Shown piece after piece: positions 49,855 to 61,784 of a stretch of 64,000 nt of DNA. The position numbers and the translations under genes were made by a program. The notes below the pieces were generated by a model. The model was not told where the DNA came from. It made no database searches and saw nothing but the letters and a program-made list of their open reading frames with translations. How positions within the stretch are numbered: position 1 is the first letter of the stretch; each line of letters starts with the position of its first letter. Source of the stretch: Citrus sinensis (Eukaryota > Streptophyta > Magnoliopsida > Sapindales > Rutaceae); assembly GCF_022201045.2 (NCBI RefSeq), contig NC_068559.1, positions 3,322,501 through 3,386,500 on the forward strand, read 5' to 3'.

Positions 49855-50302
49855 TGATAAGGAAAGGGAGCCACGGAGGTCAACAAAGGTTCATAAGTTT
49901 AACTACATATACGAGCCATGCATGCGGTCATGCATGTTGCATGCAATACCATGCCAGACTGATTTACGTATGGATTAAAGAGTAGTTGTTTGTTGGAGCA
50001 AGGCAAGGAAATTACCATGTCAAGCCACGTTGCGGATCGTGTGGAGAATCAAATTAAGTGGGATTCTATTTCTGTTTCTAGTTTGTTATTTAAGATTGCT
50101 CAGTTATTTAAATTGATTTTAACAGTGAATTGTGGCTACAAATCCTTAGTAGTGTTTGTATTAACTACTACAAATAAGCTCCAACAATTAATAAAAAGAT
50201 TATACAGAAAATTATCTCAAAGTACTATTCTTGGTCGTTCTCACCGTAAGTAGAACAATATAAACTTAGCCATTGTTGAACGTTTTTTATTGGGACCTAT
50301 CA
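49855..50302 (+). repeat. 3' LTR of the gag-only element
   Basis: 448 bp copy of the 5' LTR, directly followed by the CAATT duplication. Confidence 0.93.
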
Positions 50303-50441
50303 CAATTTGTCTGAGATGAAAAATGAACAGCATCTTGTCTTGGGGTTTGGGGGAATACAATATCCTGATAGGGCTGGAAATTACCATAATTTATTGTCTC
50401 CTAGTATGTGTCCAGCTTCCTTGTTCATAGCATTTGCCGCT

Positions 50442-50553
50442 TCAAAATCTTCTCCTCTTTATTCTTGACATGTCATCAAACCCTTCATCACGGCATACGT
50501 GCCCAGGATGCCTAAACTTCCCTTCCTGCTCTTCGATGTTTCTGGTTCTCCTA
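50442..50553 (-). pseudogene. Duplicated last 36 or so codons of the RS/RG-rich protein gene
   Basis: On the minus strand this reads RTRNIEEQE...FRHPGH...[11 protein letters not shown] and a stop. It corresponds to the C-terminus of the gene at 54614-58596, with a few substitutions and the stop preserved. It has no upstream coding sequence and ends at the duplication breakpoint. Confidence 0.85.
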
Positions 50554-50554
50554 G

Positions 50555-53140
50555 TATGTGTAGATTAATCGTTGCAGTAGATTCGTTTCGGTACTAGGTG
50601 TGCCTCCATAGGAACGGGTGCTGTTTCTTGGCGGTGAGGAGCGGCGTGCTCCGGTTCCTGTGATGGGCACAACTAATTACGGTAATGTAGTATTGTGCTT
50701 TGATTTGTGTAGCGTGTGCAGTTGTTCTTCTACGAGTTATACTATTGTTTTTTGGATTCCTGGCCAGAAAAATAAATGTTCTTGCAATTACCAACTATGT
50801 ATCTCTTTGATGAATCCTTGCCAAGACTCTGATCATTGACAGCAGCACCCTCCAATATCAACTGCATGATAACGATGCCCCTACACATTAATGCTCACGA
50901 TCCTTCACCGTGTCCCATATTAATGATTCAATTTCCTTTTCCAAATTTCCAATATTGTTATGCTTCTTTATAGCTAAAAATCTGCCTCTGCATTAACAGT
51001 GTAATTACAGAAGTTGCAGTGTAACATATTAATGTAGCTTATTATGTAGTGAAAGGGAAACATGCGTACACAAACTACAAGGGGATGTCAACTGAAGAGT
51101 TAGGAACATGGTTCAGTTGAGTGCAGTTTTTTAGTGGTTTGTTTGTTCTATACATTGTATTACATTGAGTAGTCGTGTATGTGTTAAGGCATTTGGGAAC
51201 TTTGTTGATGTCGTAATATCATAAGAAAACTGGAACTTCACTTAGTTGTCACTGTGATTATCTTATTCTGTTACTGTCCAATTCTTGTTCGATGGAATAG
51301 GGCTACCAGATAATTGCATCAATTTGCTGAACTTTTATGCTATTTTTGATGGTGGTCGGTTGCCAAGTCCTAAAGGCAATATTCTAGTTTTGGCGTTGCA
51401 GTCTATTCTTTCAATTTTCTGAAATTATCTATGAAACGTAAAGGGAATTTGTGCTGTCTATAAGCTTATGTTATTTGTTAACGAGAAAGTAGATGATGGG
51501 ACTCTTTTAGAATCTTTATGGTCAGTCTTGCTAATGAATTCTCCTTCAATATCTTCCTAGAAGTATGTGCAATGCAATGGAGCAGGGTGTGTGTCCCTTG
51601 TATATGAAATTTGCTGAACATAAACATAATAACTATTTAGACTAGAAGTTATATAAATCTGACTGATGAACTATAAATTCTATCCCCTTTATCAAGCTTA
51701 TTCAATACCTTGTTTTTGGGTAATCAGAAGAAAGTTAACGTAGTTGTCTATCTATGAAGTCAGAAGAGAAGGGCACTTTTATGCGAAGGTATCATTGAAA
51801 AAACCTGTATAATGTTACACATTGACAGGAATGGGAGTTACCCTCCATAGTGAAGTGAAGAAGCAAAGCAAATGAGGCAACGCCGAAGGAAACAATGTGT
51901 ATTGTAATCTCTTATCATATTTTGTTTGTAAAATGTCAGGACATTGGCAACCTTCCTGGCCGTAAGTTTGGGCTACATGCAACCAGTTGCCGTCGTAGAT
52001 TTCGCCCTGTTGGATTATGTATTTCTTGTTCACTTGTAAGCCTAAGCGAGTGGTTTGGTTTTTCAATTGTATCAGCAACACCCGCCGGATTAGAAGAAAA
52101 GTAGGAGATAACTTACTGATTTTTCTCGACTATTCCCATGTTGGGTCGTAGAGTAAACGTTGTTTTACGTTTATGATTCTCTCATGCATAGATTTGTAGA
52201 TTTAGATCTCTATACATTCAGCCTGTTATTAAAATTTTGACAAATTAATTATGTAATGAAATTTACTCATAGATTCTCTGTTATTTTGCTTGGTAATATA
52301 TGAGGATTGATTTTAACTGCATTGTGTAAAATCAGCGTCATATGAGCTGTAAAGTGAGATGTTTTTAAATGATTCATGCTCAAGTTGGACCAGTTAAATG
52401 ACAAGTAAGCACAAGGACTTACATTTCGTCCACAAAAAGCAACGAGTCCCAGCACCTAAAATATTAGATTGGCTTGCGAAAAATGGTAATGATCTTCATG
52501 ATGACTCAATTGTGCTGGAATTTTCCGTGACACGAGCATGAAAGGAGATCAAGGAAAAGCAATCAAGATTTCAATTAAAAAAATCATAAGAAATTCAAAT
52601 TATTGTTGTCGAAACCATACACCAATCAAATTGGTATACAATTACAGTTCTTTCACTAAGGAGGGAAGAGCGGAACTTTGGATCGGCCTTGCTCCAGGCT
52701 AACTCGAACTGTGCAAACTTTCACATCAATTGAAACGAAGGGAAAAATGGGATGCGAAGATTCACTATAGATGTGAAAGAGTCAACTTGATTCTTACTGC
52801 TGTAGTTTATTAGATGATAATAGGTTTAAGTTGACACCTTTTTCACTTCAAAGAAGTTCAAACCATCCTGATTCCTGAGACCCGATCCTCTACTGCTCCT
52901 CCACTGTTTACCTAATTTCCTCTCAATGGCAAAATGAAAAACTAATCCCTAACAAGAAAGTCAACGATTTCGCCAATGATTTAAAAAAACCAGCTTTGAT
53001 TTAAACTACCAACCATTATCAGTAGCTACCATGGAGTAGCTTTGAGTTTTTACTATGCTCAAAGATTATCTCAGGAAAATAACAAGAATATCTCATACAG
53101 AATCAATCGACAACTGTAATAGTAATAGACTTATTGATCC
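50555..53140. other. Spacer between the two duplication copies, no gene shown
   Basis: About 2.6 kb, less AT-rich than other spacers. Short open stretches occur on the plus strand at about 50618-50839 and on the minus strand at about 51815-52081, but neither shows a domain or splice sites I trust. They could be fragments of dead genes. Confidence 0.4.
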
Positions 53141-54725
53141 CCATCAAGTTCATACCACCTCTGATTTTCTGCGCGTTCCATGCTTAGCAGGAACACTTAG
53201 CAATTGCTGCATGTTCCATGCTGAGCAATCGTGCAACCATCATTTCTCTAGCACCAAAAAGAGACTATCCATTATGTCTACAATGACTCTCAAGCCCAGC
53301 AAGGGGAAGGTTCACTACCTCATCCATAGCAGCCACTTTATGCATTGCCAATGCAGTACCTTCATTCGAATTGCTCAGATCACTAGTATCTTCAGAGTTA
53401 GTCTTCCAGTCTATCTCAGGTGCATATCCACATATAAATTGAAAAAAGGGTCACACCAGAGTTCCCAGTAATCCATTCACATAGGCATCTGAAAACAGAA
53501 ACCATTCTGACTATACTTGCAACATACAAAATCAGGACAAGACTTGATTATCGGTTAGTGCAAGACCATACAGCTCCAGAAAGCACAGAAATCATCAGCA
53601 CTGACGACCGGAACTTCAGTACAAGTAATATGTGGCAACCATGATTCAAGAATCCGGGAAATGCAAGAGAACAGTCTACTCAGGAAACAACCACTCACCA
53701 ATTACATCTTTGGAGTTCATAGACCTTCCATAAACTAAATCATATGACCAAAAGCCTCAAATACAGAGAAAAAGTTGGATGAAAATGCTTAAGCACCACC
53801 ACTTATGGCAAAAGAAAAACACGGAAGATTTGATATGCTGCACCTCAGCCACCAAACATCGTGCAAATTCAACAAAGACACCAGTTAAGAAATATGTACA
53901 ATCCATATTTAAGCCAGCAAATTCTTACTGATTATGAAGATAGATCATAAGAAAATTACTTTATGAAAGCTTGGTGCCATAACTGTATTCTCTCTCCTCA
54001 CATTCGGAAATGAGTATAAGCATACCTCAAAAGCAGAAATTGGAAGGTTCATGAACAACACGATAATAAGAATGTCAAGAAGCATAGCGAATACTAGGCA
54101 ATTTGACTTTATTGATGGCTCACAAATTAGTTCAAAGTTTCAATAATTCCTCCAGCATACATGTTCTGCCAGCCAAGACAAGATGCAATATTGGAGTTAA
54201 GAACGATATCCACTGAAGATTTACAGATGCTGACCGCAGCAAATGACCCTTAACATATATAATGTGCCACCATAGTTTATGACAAATACAGAACTTCCTC
54301 AAATGAGACTTAAAGAACTGCAGTTGAAATCCGAAATTGTAGAATAAGTACCAGAACTAAGTTTCAAGAAATCATTAGCCACCATGGGACTAGAAGAAAC
54401 AAACTATATATACATGCAATAACTCACTGCAGCCATCCAGTCCTGGACCAATGCAAGTAGATGTATTTGATTGCTCTCACAACTTATCTGAGATGAAAAA
54501 TGAACAGCATCTTGTCTTGAGGTTTGGGGAATACAATATCCTGAGGGCTAGAAATTACCATAATTTATTGTCTCCTAGTATGTGTCCAGCATCCTTACTC
54601 ATAGCATGTCACTTCAAAATCTTTTCCTCTTTATCCTTGACATGTCATCAAACCTTTCATCACGCCATAAATGCCCAGGATGCCTAAAATTCTGTTCCTG
54701 CTCTTCAATGTTTCTGGTTCTCCTA
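53141..54725. repeat. Segmental duplication, copy 2 (uninterrupted)
   Basis: The partner of 46983-50554. It contains decayed exons of the coiled-coil gene on the minus strand (about 53160-53420), non-coding sequence, and then the 3' UTR and last codons of the 1292-residue protein gene. This copy is joined to the complete gene, so it is probably the ancestral location. Confidence 0.9.
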
Positions 54726-57700
54726 GGTGCATTCCCAGGTGGATTCTTAATCCTTCTATCAAATTCTCTTTCCCTCAGATTACCTCTATTGTGAAAATCT
54801 GAATCATCCTCTGGATGGAACCTAAAAGGCCTAGGGCCATTTTCTGCATTTAAATGAAAATCCTCGCCCTCGGCACCATTAAAAGGAGGCCTAAAAGGAC
54901 GGACAGGTCCCCGTCTCTCACTCAATCTTCTTCTCTCCTCATTAGTTCCATCAGCACCAAGCTCCTGATATCGGCCAGAACGCATGGGTCTACCAAAAAA
55001 ATCATCATTAGCTGTCCTTTCACGGGGATCCAACATGTCAAGTCCCCTAGGGTTTCTGAGTAATACCCTTCCGGATGGACTCCGATCAGGAATGACAGAC
55101 CTTGGATGACCAAGATCTCGACCAGAATCCATATCCCTCAACTCATTAGATTGTCTAGACATATACGGAGAACCATGCCTTCTAACTACCATTTCTGCAG
55201 GGAAACAAGAACGATCAGGAGACCTCATCCTCTCCATCCTAAACATTGGAGGAGATCTTTGGTTGGGAAACTCAGAATGTCCACCAAAACCATCCGGGGA
55301 TCTTCTCCGAGGAGACCATGTACGAGGTGCGTGAGTCCTAGAAGCAACTGGAGATTTTGAACGAATTCTGGGAAGGCCCCTTCTTTGTACGGATAAGAAA
55401 TTCCTGTTACTTCGGACAAACTGACTGTCTATTCCCTCAAATGAAGCTTGGGGGTGTGCATATATGGGATTTGAGTTGTCATTAGGTAAACCCCTCATGA
55501 ACTCCTCACCATGCCTCAATCCAACCAATTCAGAACTACCTTCGCCAATGCATCTACTTGGGCTAATATTTCTTGGAATTCTGTGAACCATATCCATTTC
55601 AATGCCACGTACAGGAGGCCCCCCTCTCCCTCCTGGGGATCGCCTCCTTGGACGAAAAACTGGCGCCCCATCGTTCAAAGGCTTCCTCCCTCCCCTACAA
55701 GTACCTGCAAAAGCACCACTGAGCCCACCATTATAGCTATTAAATTCAATATCAGTCTGCGATGCGTATTTGTGCCTGGGAATACGAAACTCTGCCGGAC
55801 CATTATAAAATTCAGGAGCAAAGTCTCGTTCAGAATCCCAATTACCACGCACAGTGTCTATCCTACTGGAAATTCTCCCTCTGCCACGCATAAAATTAAA
55901 TCTAGAGTTTCTAGATGATTGATCTTGATGCCTATCTCTTGACAATTTACGGGAATCACCAGTGTAGATTTCATCTCTGCAAAACGGAGTCCAAAACAAG
56001 AATAAGACAATAACTCATCACTCAATGTAAAAAAGGAACAACGAAAACAAGGGGGAACATAAAATAATAATAATAATCACCTCCCTCTGGGACATAATTT
56101 ATCCTCCTCGAGTGCCACATCAGGTACCCTTCCAGCCCTAGCTGGCAAAGATCTGGCCGAAATAGTCCTTGTTTCACCAGGAGAGGATGAAATTGAAGCT
56201 CGCAAGTTTATTATACGGCTCTTTTGACCTCCACTGTTGGCATCCTTAGTTGCATCATCAACATTCGAAGATGTTTCCACCTTGGGCAAAGCTGAAATGT
56301 TCTTATCAATTACATCAGTGTTTTTAGTATCCTCATCCGATCCTTGAACAACAGTCGCCGAATTTCCTTGGCTCGAACCTGGAGCTTGATCAGTTGACTG
56401 TTCAGTCTCCTCACTCCTTGGGCAATTTGCAACTCCATTGGTTGGCATCTCAACTGCCTGTGATTCTTGCAAAACATGATCTTTATCATCTGCATCCTCA
56501 TTTGGCTTCTTCTCATCATGAGCTGTTTCAGAAAATTTGTTTACAATATTGTAATTTGCTTCACTGGGCTCTTCTGTCTTGCTGTCTTTATTCTCAACAT
56601 AAGATGATGTGGGATGATCATCACTTGGAAGTCCCACATAACTCATTTGTTCTTTATGAGAATCATCACTATTAAACGGCTCTACTTCTCTTTTTTCACA
56701 AGTGGGTTCCTCCATAGTAGTATCAGCCAGTGGTTCTCGAACTTCACCATCTTCAAAGTCTTCCTCTCTGATCCCATCTTGTTCTGTATCCATAGCTGTT
56801 CCTAAATCAAGATTACCGTCAGACTCATAATCAGAACCATAAGAATCTTCTTCGAGCATATCACCTGACAGATTTATTTTTTCATCATCACTTGCTGAAC
56901 CCTCACCATTTCCCATTGAATCAGGGGGAGTGGGGCCCACATTCGTATTTTTCAATCTGCATTGTCCAGGATCATCGACAATTTTGTCTTCAGCTATTGT
57001 AGAATCTACAATTCCAGAAACATTTGCTTCATTAATATCATGACCCACAGATGCAGACATTGTATCTGTAGCAAGCAACTTAGCACTTTCATCTTTATCC
57101 TGAGGCACCTCCTCACTACACTGAGATCTCTCATTGCTTGAAGGATGACCTAAACTGTTTGATAGATCACCACTGCTTATAGACAAGTCAGCAGAGCTAG
57201 TAGTTTTTACTATAATATTCTGACCATTTAGCATCATTTTACCCAAATGGTTTGATGTCCCCTCTATTTTCTTGAGTGTTTCCTGCATACCCTCATGAAC
57301 GGGTTCAGGTTTTATGGACCTCGAATCAACTGATCTCACGGTGCTAGTTGAAGGCTTCAAGGCTTCAGGATTGCATCTCTCAACTAATTCAGATTTCACT
57401 GCTCTAAAATCTATTTCCTTAGGAATAGCTGTAGCACCCTTAAAATCATGTTTGGTGCTCTCATCTTGAGGTTCTGATTTGACTGTCTTAATGTTAACCT
57501 TGCTCAAATTGCCACTCAGCACAAATGCTTGGCGCAAGCACGAGTCAGAAATATTGCCACCCGAATTCAGCAGAGCTGATGATCTGGAAGGCTTTTCATT
57601 GACGTTTGATAGAAGAGAGGGTGGACTGAGCCCTAAATGAAGACTATCCTCAGAATTGCAATGGTAGCTAGACAGATCAGGCAGTGTGGCAGCATTGGAT

Positions 57701-58596
57701 CTGCTCTCACTCTCTCCAAGGATTTGCTTTCCTGAACCAATGCTACCACCAACCATCCCAACGGAGGAAATCAAAGGCTTTATATCACGTGTGCCAGTAA
57801 TTGAATTAAACCCACCCGCAACTTTTTGACCTGAAACTCGATCAACCGTGAAACCATCCCATGCATCCATGGTCGTGTTCAAGTCCCAATTGGATCTGTT
57901 GGTACACTTATTAGCACCACCAGTGTTCAACTCAAAAGTATTACTTTTCCACTGATTACTACTTTCACCCTTGCTCGAAGACAAACTCAACAAAACTGGC
58001 TCTCCCTTCTCTTTATACCGACAACTGCCTGCACCATTTTGACCTACCATACTTGAAAATAGATGTTCATTTATACCTAATGACAACTCAGTAATTCCAG
58101 AAGTTTTTGATAGTTTTGAATCACTCTCTCTCTCCACCTTTCCTTCACTAGATACATCCTCCCTTGTGTTAAGTGCAGGAGTTCCACCAGGTGATAAGTT
58201 CAACTCAGTTTTTGCAATTTTCTGGGCAGCCACAAGCTTCTCATTGCCGTCAATATCAGCCCTAGAAGCAGGGTGCGCTATAGTAGGGCTTGGATCTTCA
58301 ACCTTGACTCTGACACTGCTAGCAATGCTCTCAACCATGTTAACATTGGTTTCATCAGTATTACCTTTGACTTTTTCGTGTAGAGAATCCTTTTTGGCAT
58401 CGGATAAAGCAGGTGAACTTTCTGGAATAATAGCATTTGATAAAACTGACCCCTGAGACTGGCTGGAATCTTCTTTTTGCACCGACTCATTTCCCAATGG
58501 TATTGAAGATTGTTCTTCAGGGGTGGGAGAAGGAGGTCTGATTATTGGAAATCTTCTTTTCTTGATAGGAACACCTGCAGCATAATTACTAGACAT
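54614..58596 (-). CDS. RS/RG-rich disordered protein of unknown function, 1292 aa
   Basis: Two coding exons, 58596-56081 and 55976-54614; the join splits an Arg codon (AG/A) and gives 1292 codons. The longer open frame begins with a TTG, so I chose the first ATG (58596). A leader intron (58621-59630) precedes it. Residues 1-30 include a basic KKRRF patch. The next 800 are acidic and rich in Ser, Asp, Glu and Lys, with VKSE/IKPEP-type sumoylation-like motifs, and low-complexity acidic runs near 590-640. The second exon is rich in Arg, Gly, Ser and Pro, with RSP and RRRSP motifs like SR-type splicing proteins and RGG-like pieces, ending KRKRF. A nuclear RNA-related role is inferred from composition only. 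I recall plant homologues annotated as uncharacterised. Confidence 0.85.
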
Positions 58597-59630
58597 TCTG
58601 GCAACTGGTTTCAACGCAATCTAGTGAGAGAAAATTAATTATCAGTAAACATATTTAGTTCTGTAATCCACTCAGCACTAATTTCTACGGAAGAAGGAAC
58701 ACCTCTTCATTTCCAGAAACTGGCATACTTCATAACATGCTATGGGTATAAACGTCTTGCTTTTATATCAAAAATCAAGTCCTGGAACACAAATTAAAGG
58801 CCAACTTTCAAATCCCATCCATTTTTTTAAAAAAAGGATATAAACAGAATAATTGAACAAGTACTGCTTGCACTTAAGATTAGGCAGTTTCAAACAGACC
58901 CTAACCAAACTCAAGTATGTAATAACAGTTAGTAAGCACCCATGCACAAAAGGAATAAAGCCAATTTTTTCTTTTTTTTTTCCATAAATTGCTCGAACAA
59001 ACCACTCAAATTCAAAAAGAAATATATACCCACTTATCGAAAAGAGTTAAAAAAACACGATTAAGGCAAAAGTGTCATCACTAACAACACTCGGTAGAAA
59101 ATTCACAATTAATATCCAGTAAATGATACCTAATGGTCCAAATGAATAAGATGTGATCGGAATTTATCCAAGACAGCAATCAATCCCTTTTAAGTGTCTA
59201 TCATTAAATGCTAATTAACTTTAAACTACTACTGGTCAACGCTGTTGAATATAAAAACAAAGTGGTTAATCATAAAACTTGAACACAAATCCAGATCAGA
59301 ACACAAGACAATAACATAAAATTTGCAAAGAAAACAAACATCCACAACAACTCTAAAAATTTGAAGTGAAGTTCCACAGCCAATTGACCTAAAACACATA
59401 TTAAATTTTATTTTTTCAAGGAAACTGGAATCAATCAGATTAAATGAAATTAAATTGAATAAAGAAAACCAGAAAAAATGAAACATTTACTGGAAACTAC
59501 TAAAAGAAAATAAAAAGAGAACACGCAACGGTGACCAAACAAAAACTTACCAAAATCGATAAGTAATAATACTCCAAAATGATCGGTGAATACAAAGACT
59601 GCTTAGATAAAATCTGAATGGGAAAATTAC

Positions 59631-59790
59631 CTGAGAGAGCGTTATAGGAGAAAACTGGGCAAAATTAGGAAATTTCGCGCTCGGTTGAAGGAAACTACTA
59701 CAATGACAGAGTGAGAGAGAGAGAGAGAGAATCTGATTAGCGTATGAGCTTTGAATTGCTTTAGGGTTAGGACTCTGCAAATGGGCACTC
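59631..59790 (-). promoter_or_regulatory. Leader exon of the RS/RG-rich protein gene with GA tract
   Basis: Read on the minus strand, a CT-rich leader (GA run on the plus strand at about 59710-59730) ends GCTCTCTCAG at 59631, followed by GTAATT, a good donor. The matching acceptor is at 58621-58622. No ATG occurs in the leader as far as I can see. CT-rich leaders are common in broadly expressed plant genes. The exact start of transcription is unknown. Confidence 0.6.
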
Positions 59791-61784
59791 AAATAATGGC
59801 TTTGGTAGTGTTATTTTATAGAGTAAATTGATTTTGATGGGCAATTTGATTGACTTTTTGGTCTGTGTTTGTGTCGTGTTGTGTTGCGTCGTGCTGTGCG
59901 CGCTTCGGTGGAGTCTTTTCTTTTATCGTGTTTTGCCCCACCAAACAATCAACTAATTTCTCGACACGTGTGAACACTTGTCCCGTAGTCAGAATCTTTC
60001 ATGTGAGGTGGGTCCCACGCGGTGTGGCTTTGGCTTTGCTTCTTAGTGGAAGCGAAAGAGGTTACGTAGCTGCCTCTACTTTCCTTTGGTTTGGTTCGGT
60101 TCGTTTCGTTTCGTAGATAGCGAAAGGCAAAAGCAAAAACGCACGCATGATTGGATTTACTTTTTGGATTTCATTAAGGTCCTTGAATTTTGTATTTATT
60201 AAACTTAAGATGGATTATTTGGAAAACTAGAAGCTAAAGTCCCTTGTTAATCGTTTTTGGGTTATCTCTTTTGGGAGTAGGACCATTAGAACCCTTTGAA
60301 CAAGCCAACTCAAAAACCCCTATTTCAATTATACTTCACTTCATATCAAAAATACCTTTATCTAAATAAACTATGCTTTCTGTTTATATAAAATCTTTTA
60401 ATTTGTAATTATTTTCTCACACTTAAGATTCTTTTCACCACAAGACGATTGGAACAAGCTAAATATTTGTCCTTAAATATGAACGTGGATTTATAAGGTC
60501 AGTTGAGCGGTGCTAATAGTTTAATTCATTGGCCAAATTGCCTTGGTGAGGCACTGGTATAGTGGGCTTAAAATCCATTGCCTCATATTGGGTTTGAGTT
60601 TCTTATCCTATTTGTGATAAGGCTCAAGTCCGTCATCATCTCACTGGCCACTGCTTTGCTTTTTGTTTTTTCTATTTTTATTTTTTTTGTCTTATTACAA
60701 GTTTGAAATTCTAATTGACTAATTTACTTGTGCTAAAACTTTTTTAACCTATCATCCATATAAATCAACAATTCTACACTTTTCTTAGCTTAAATTATTT
60801 GAGTAATTTTTTATTTGACCATCCAGCAGCTGAATGATATATCACTCATATTCAGTTGTCCCACACTAATATTTGAGGAGAAATATAAATTCGGAGCAGC
60901 GGTACCAAATGGGACTATTAATATCATTTAATAAATGCGGCATTATTTAGTATATCGTCTCTTATTGTATTGCCCTCATTGTTACCTTAATATAGATTAA
61001 AATTGTTTTAATATGACTTAGAATCTCTCACATGAATTAACCTTTCATGGTTACTTGAATGTTGAATTTCTCAACAGTAAAAATAAAATTTTTGATTTAA
61101 TAATTTATTAGTTGAGTTAGGGGATGTTTGTTTTTTCAACTTAATGAAAATTTTCAGCAATTAAGTCATTAAGTTAATTTTTTATAGCTTTTTACTTAAT
61201 ATAAAAAGTTTGAATGCTATCATTAAAAGATATTTTTCAAAATATCCCTATTTAATTAATTAATTTTCATCTTTAGCTAATAAAACTTAGTAATTACCAT
61301 TATTACCCTTTTGTATATAACTTGTGATAATATATAGTGCTACACTATAATTATTTTTATCTTTTTATTTGGTTCAAATTAGCATTATTTATCTTCATAA
61401 TTTTTTATGAATATTTTTCATATAAAAACATCACAAACTATAATAAAATTGGTTAATATATCTGATATAAAATATTAAAGAGTTGTACTCAGTTGAATAT
61501 AATTTATGTTATGATAATTTGTTACCTTATTTATATTCTTTGAGATGTTTATTATTTGTTTAACATTATAATTTGTAAGTGTATAAATGTAAAAATATTA
61601 GTTTTTAAAAATTTTAAATTAAAAAAGAAAACAACCTAATATTTATTTTTAGCTATTCAGATAAAAAATAAATATGTGATTTAGATTCAAATATTCAGCT
61701 CTACTAAGAATTCATATTAATTTAGATCTATTTAAATTTCAGATAAAAAACAAATACCTAAAGATCTTATCACCTTATTCATTT
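59791..61784. other. Intergenic, no gene seen
   Basis: 59800-60160 is the promoter side of the RS/RG-rich gene and contains CACGTG at about 59964. The rest is AT-rich with no supported ORF. I see no clear element in it. Confidence 0.5.

Larger units (their letters stand above)
48302..50302 (+). mobile_element. Gag-only LTR retrotransposon (TR-GAG type, Gypsy-like)
   Basis: Two 448-bp LTRs (48302-48749 and 49855-50302) start TGATAAGGAAAGG and end GACCTATCA. The target duplication CAATT lies at 48297-48301 and 50303-50307. The primer site TGGTATCAGAGC (48752-48763) matches plant initiator Met tRNA. A polypurine tract AAGGGGAGGG (49842-49851) precedes the second LTR. The interior holds only gag; protease, reverse transcriptase, RNase H and integrase are absent, so the element needs help in trans. 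I counted about 14 differences between the LTRs by eye (about 97% identity). LTR TATA box at 48616-48623. Confidence 0.95.
46983..50554. repeat. Segmental duplication, copy 1 (interrupted by a retrotransposon)
   Basis: Matches 53141-54725 in the same orientation, apart from the 2.0 kb insertion at 48302-50302 and its 5-bp duplication. The copies differ by scattered substitutions and small indels. The right end of copy 1 lies within what, in copy 2, is the last coding exon of the 1292-residue protein gene. Confidence 0.9.

Noticed and set aside
51815..52104. Opposed open frames of about 70-90 codons on both strands
   Set aside because: No recognised domain, no splice signals and no repeat support; probably chance or an unrecognisable gene relic.
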